The notes under the pieces were generated by a model. The model saw only the letters and a list, made by a program, of their open reading frames with translations, searched no databases and was not told where the DNA came from. Of a DNA stretch of 41,280 nt, positions 39,464 through 41,280 are shown one piece after another (position 1 is the stretch's first letter; each line of letters starts with the position of its first letter). Location: positions 1-41,280 of IMG/VR virus record IMGVR_UViG_3300010885_047950; one strand, given 5' to 3'. This DNA is from a virus. A program made the translations under genes and the position numbers.

Positions 39464-40147
39464 ATGAGAAAAGAATGTTCTAGATGTAGTGATATTAAAG
39501 AATTAGAGTACTTTCATATAGCTATTCGAGGTAAATTAGGAAGATGTTCAATTTGTAAAGAATGTCGGAAAATCGATGGGTTAAACAACCGTTTGAAAAA
39601 CAAGGATAGTATAAAGGAATATAAAAAAACATATTATGAGAAAAATAAAAAAGAAATCTCCGATAAGAAAAAGGATAAAAAGGCATGGAAGCTTTATTAT
39701 CTAAATAATAAGGAAAAAGTAAGTGTTGCAAATAAGAAATATAGAACTCTAAATAAAGATATTATAAATGAAAAAAGTAATTATTATAGAAAGTGTAGAA
39801 GAAATGATGATATATTATATAGAATAATTACTAGTATTAGGAGTTCAATTGGATGTAGTTTAAGATATAATGGTTATTCGAAAAAGTCGAAATCTTATGA
39901 GATTCTAGGTTGTACCTATGAGGAATTTAGTGAGTATTTAGAATCCAAATTTGAGGAGTGGATGTGTTGGGATAATTATGGTAAATATAATGGTGAATTA
40001 AACTATGGGTGGGATATGGATCATATTAAGCCAATATCCTCTGCTAATTCGGAGGAAGAAATTTTAAAATTAAATCACTTTACTAATTTCCAGCCACTTT
40101 GTAGTAAAGTAAATAGAGATATTAAAAAAAATAAAATTCTTCCTTAA
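39464..40147 (+). CDS. HNH homing endonuclease
   Basis: 227 aa. An N-terminal zinc site (C5-x2-C8, C28-x2-C31-x2-C34) is followed by a very basic helical middle rich in Lys/Asn/Tyr. The HNH core is at the C-terminus: WDMDHIKPISSA with D186-H187, H205, N208 in NFQPLC, and N217-R. The layout (zinc finger, basic linker, HNH) is common among freestanding phage homing endonucleases. Its last 26 nt overlap the convergent polymerase-like gene, so the two may form a linked accessory module at this end of the window. Confidence 0.85.
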   Translation: MRKECSRCSDIKELEYFHIAIRGKLGRCSICKECRKIDGLNNRLKNKDSIKEYKKTYYEKNKKEISDKKKDKKAWKLYYLNNKEKVSVANKKYRTLNKDIINEKSNYYRKCRRNDDILYRIITSIRSSIGCSLRYNGYSKKSKSYEILGCTYEEFSEYLESKFEEWMCWDNYGKYNGELNYGWDMDHIKPISSANSEEEILKLNHFTNFQPLCSKVNRDIKKNKILP

Positions 40148-41280
40148 TTTTTTTGTCAAAAATTACCTCAATAATTTCCCTATATTGAATAGGGACTATT
40201 ATACTATCATGTATTGTAATTACTTTTATCTCTGGATATAAATCCATTATAGTTTTAACTACTTGTTTGAAAATAAAGTTAGATTCTGACCTTTGTAGGT
40301 AATGTGATAAAGATCGGTAGTCACCCATTTCTATTTTATAGAGTCTAATAAAGTTATAAATAGTTGGAAATAACTTTAAAAAATTATCACTATCCTTATT
40401 TTTATAATTTTTTCCAAAAAATACCTTATATACCATTTCCTTAGCTAGCTTCTTTTCACTGTAGATAGGAAATCTATCCATTATATATTTATAAAAATTA
40501 CCATTTAGTGTCAGTGTTTTAAATAAATCAAATTCTTTTCTATCTACAATATGAATGTCATTTTCATATATTAACTTACATAGAAATAAAGGCTGAGAAT
40601 TTGATATGTCTTTCTCAAAGGTTTCTTTACCATCTATTAAAAGACAATTCTTTCTGATGAATGACTTAAGTATTGTAAAATTTGTATGTAATCTACCATA
40701 GTCACAAAAGTGATAAAAGATATGACTATCATTTATACATTCAACACTATATTTATTTTTATTGTAGATATCATTATCTTGACTCGTATTATCTAAATAA
40801 AATATAGATTTGGAAATATCAATATCAACATGAAATAAGTCATTTATTAGCTTCTTTCTAATATTTGTGTCTATATTATTTGTTTGATTATTATCAATAT
40901 TACATATAGCTGCTCTATACTTCTTTAATAAAACTCTATCTGCATTCTTATAACGATTGATATTACCATTTATTATATGTTTGTTTATAGAGTAAACCCG
41001 TGCATTCTTGCCTTTCTGGTGATTTCGAACAAGGCTTATTATGTCATTATCAACTAAATATGATATATAGTAATTATACTTATCACCATACTTTTCTTTA
41101 AGAATTATCGATGATAAGTTGAAATTATTATCTTTCTTGAAGTAATATTTTAAGAGTAGATTATGTATTATATCTATAATATATGCTGTTTTAATTCTAG
41201 CATTTTTATATTGTATATATGTTTCTGTTGAGATAGGCTCCAATGCTTCTGGTAGAAACTGTAAGCTATACTTTTTCTTC
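40122..41280 (-). CDS. Compact winged-helix plus family-A polymerase-like (PolA/ssRNAP palm) protein, 5'-truncated
   Basis: The frame is open to the right edge, so the N-terminus is missing; at least 385 residues are visible. Numbering from the TTG at 41243: about 40-92 resembles a winged helix (SSIILKEKYGDKYNYYISYL ... ARVYSINK). YGRLHTNFT (182-190) looks like the PolA 'TGRL' motif. KDISNSQPLFL (211-221) fits motif A with D212 as the metal ligand. KKLAKEMVYKVFFGK (264-278) fits motif B (K...NFG / K...YG). VITIHDSIIVP (341-351) fits motif C (HDE in DNA polymerases, HDS in T7-type RNA polymerases). No exonuclease domain is visible and the fingers would be minimal. It could be a DNA or RNA polymerase or primase-like replication protein. 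Confidence 0.65.
   Translation of the reverse strand, partial: KKKYSLQFLPEALEPISTETYIQYKNARIKTAYIIDIIHNLLLKYYFKKDNNFNLSSIILKEKYGDKYNYYISYLVDNDIISLVRNHQKGKNARVYSINKHIINGNINRYKNADRVLLKKYRAAICNIDNNQTNNIDTNIRKKLINDLFHVDIDISKSIFYLDNTSQDNDIYNKNKYSVECINDSHIFYHFCDYGRLHTNFTILKSFIRKNCLLIDGKETFEKDISNSQPLFLCKLIYENDIHIVDRKEFDLFKTLTLNGNFYKYIMDRFPIYSEKKLAKEMVYKVFFGKNYKNKDSDNFLKLFPTIYNFIRLYKIEMGDYRSLSHYLQRSESNFIFKQVVKTIMDLYPEIKVITIHDSIIVPIQYREIIEVIFDKKIKEEFYFF

Noticed and set aside
1-41280. tRNA or rRNA genes
   Set aside because: The intergenic gaps are short and AT-rich; none shows a tRNA cloverleaf with a CCA-type end or any rRNA-like sequence.
1-41280. Alternative genetic code (TGA or TAG recoded)
   Set aside because: Recognisable proteins end at TAA, TAG or TGA at expected lengths, with Trp encoded by TGG, so the standard code fits.

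Overview
This window is AT-rich (roughly 30% GC by eye), densely coded DNA from a tailed bacteriophage with contractile-tail, T4-like morphogenesis genes. The host is most likely a member of the Bacteroidetes (Flavobacterium-like). Two observations support this. Recognisable T4-type core proteins are present: late sigma factor gp55, clamp loader gp44, baseplate wedge gp25, head-completion nuclease gp4, portal gp20, a prohead protease/scaffold (gp21/gp22-like) and major capsid protein gp23. Several genes also sit behind the Bacteroidetes-type promoter TTTG/TTG-N17-22-TAnnTTTG, and Shine-Dalgarno sequences are nearly absent, with A/T-rich leaders in their place. Host and family assignments rest on motif recognition only; no database search was run.

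Layout. 1-6.4 kb: small unknown genes, an HNH endonuclease, a zinc peptidase-like protein, a Myb/SANT-type homing endonuclease and an acidic-tailed unknown protein. 6.4-12.6 kb: a PhoH ATPase, then a giant (1707 aa) virion protein with a Ycf48-like propeller and Trp/Gly five-residue repeats. 12.6-18 kb: a frameshifted homing endonuclease, a gp55 operon, an abundant-looking coiled-coil protein and a zinc-ribbon homing endonuclease. 18-23.7 kb: gp44, gp25, gp4 and several unknowns carrying a shared N-terminal tag. 23.7-31 kb: a 47-aa HTH protein, a GIY-YIG endonuclease, then the head cassette portal - protease/scaffold - major capsid. 31-35 kb: a large endonuclease/GNAT-like fusion, thymidylate synthase and a Nei/Fpg-type DNA glycosylase. 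35-41.3 kb: a 2H phosphoesterase operon, a second zinc peptidase-like paralogue, a glycosyltransferase, an HNH endonuclease and, running off the right edge, a compact family-A polymerase-like protein.

Regulation. Two promoter-like signals stand out. TAnnTTTG boxes, matching the host housekeeping sigma, precede both peptidase paralogues, the 2H phosphoesterase and other accessory genes, and some lie only 4 nt from the ATG, implying leaderless mRNAs. A second signal, TTAATATATA, lies just upstream of at least eleven starts, including five homing-endonuclease genes and some core genes; it may be the late promoter read by the gp55-like sigma. Bidirectional intrinsic terminators separate several convergent gene pairs, while other convergent pairs simply overlap at their stop codons.

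Most distinctive content: eight homing-endonuclease-type genes in 41 kb, interleaved with conserved virion genes; the stand-alone winged-helix plus PolA-palm protein at the right end; a 2H phosphoesterase that could be a cyclic-nucleotide anti-defence enzyme; two diverged zinc peptidase-like paralogues; and a protease-scaffold fusion containing eleven 14-residue repeats. No tRNA, rRNA, CRISPR array or insertion sequence was seen.
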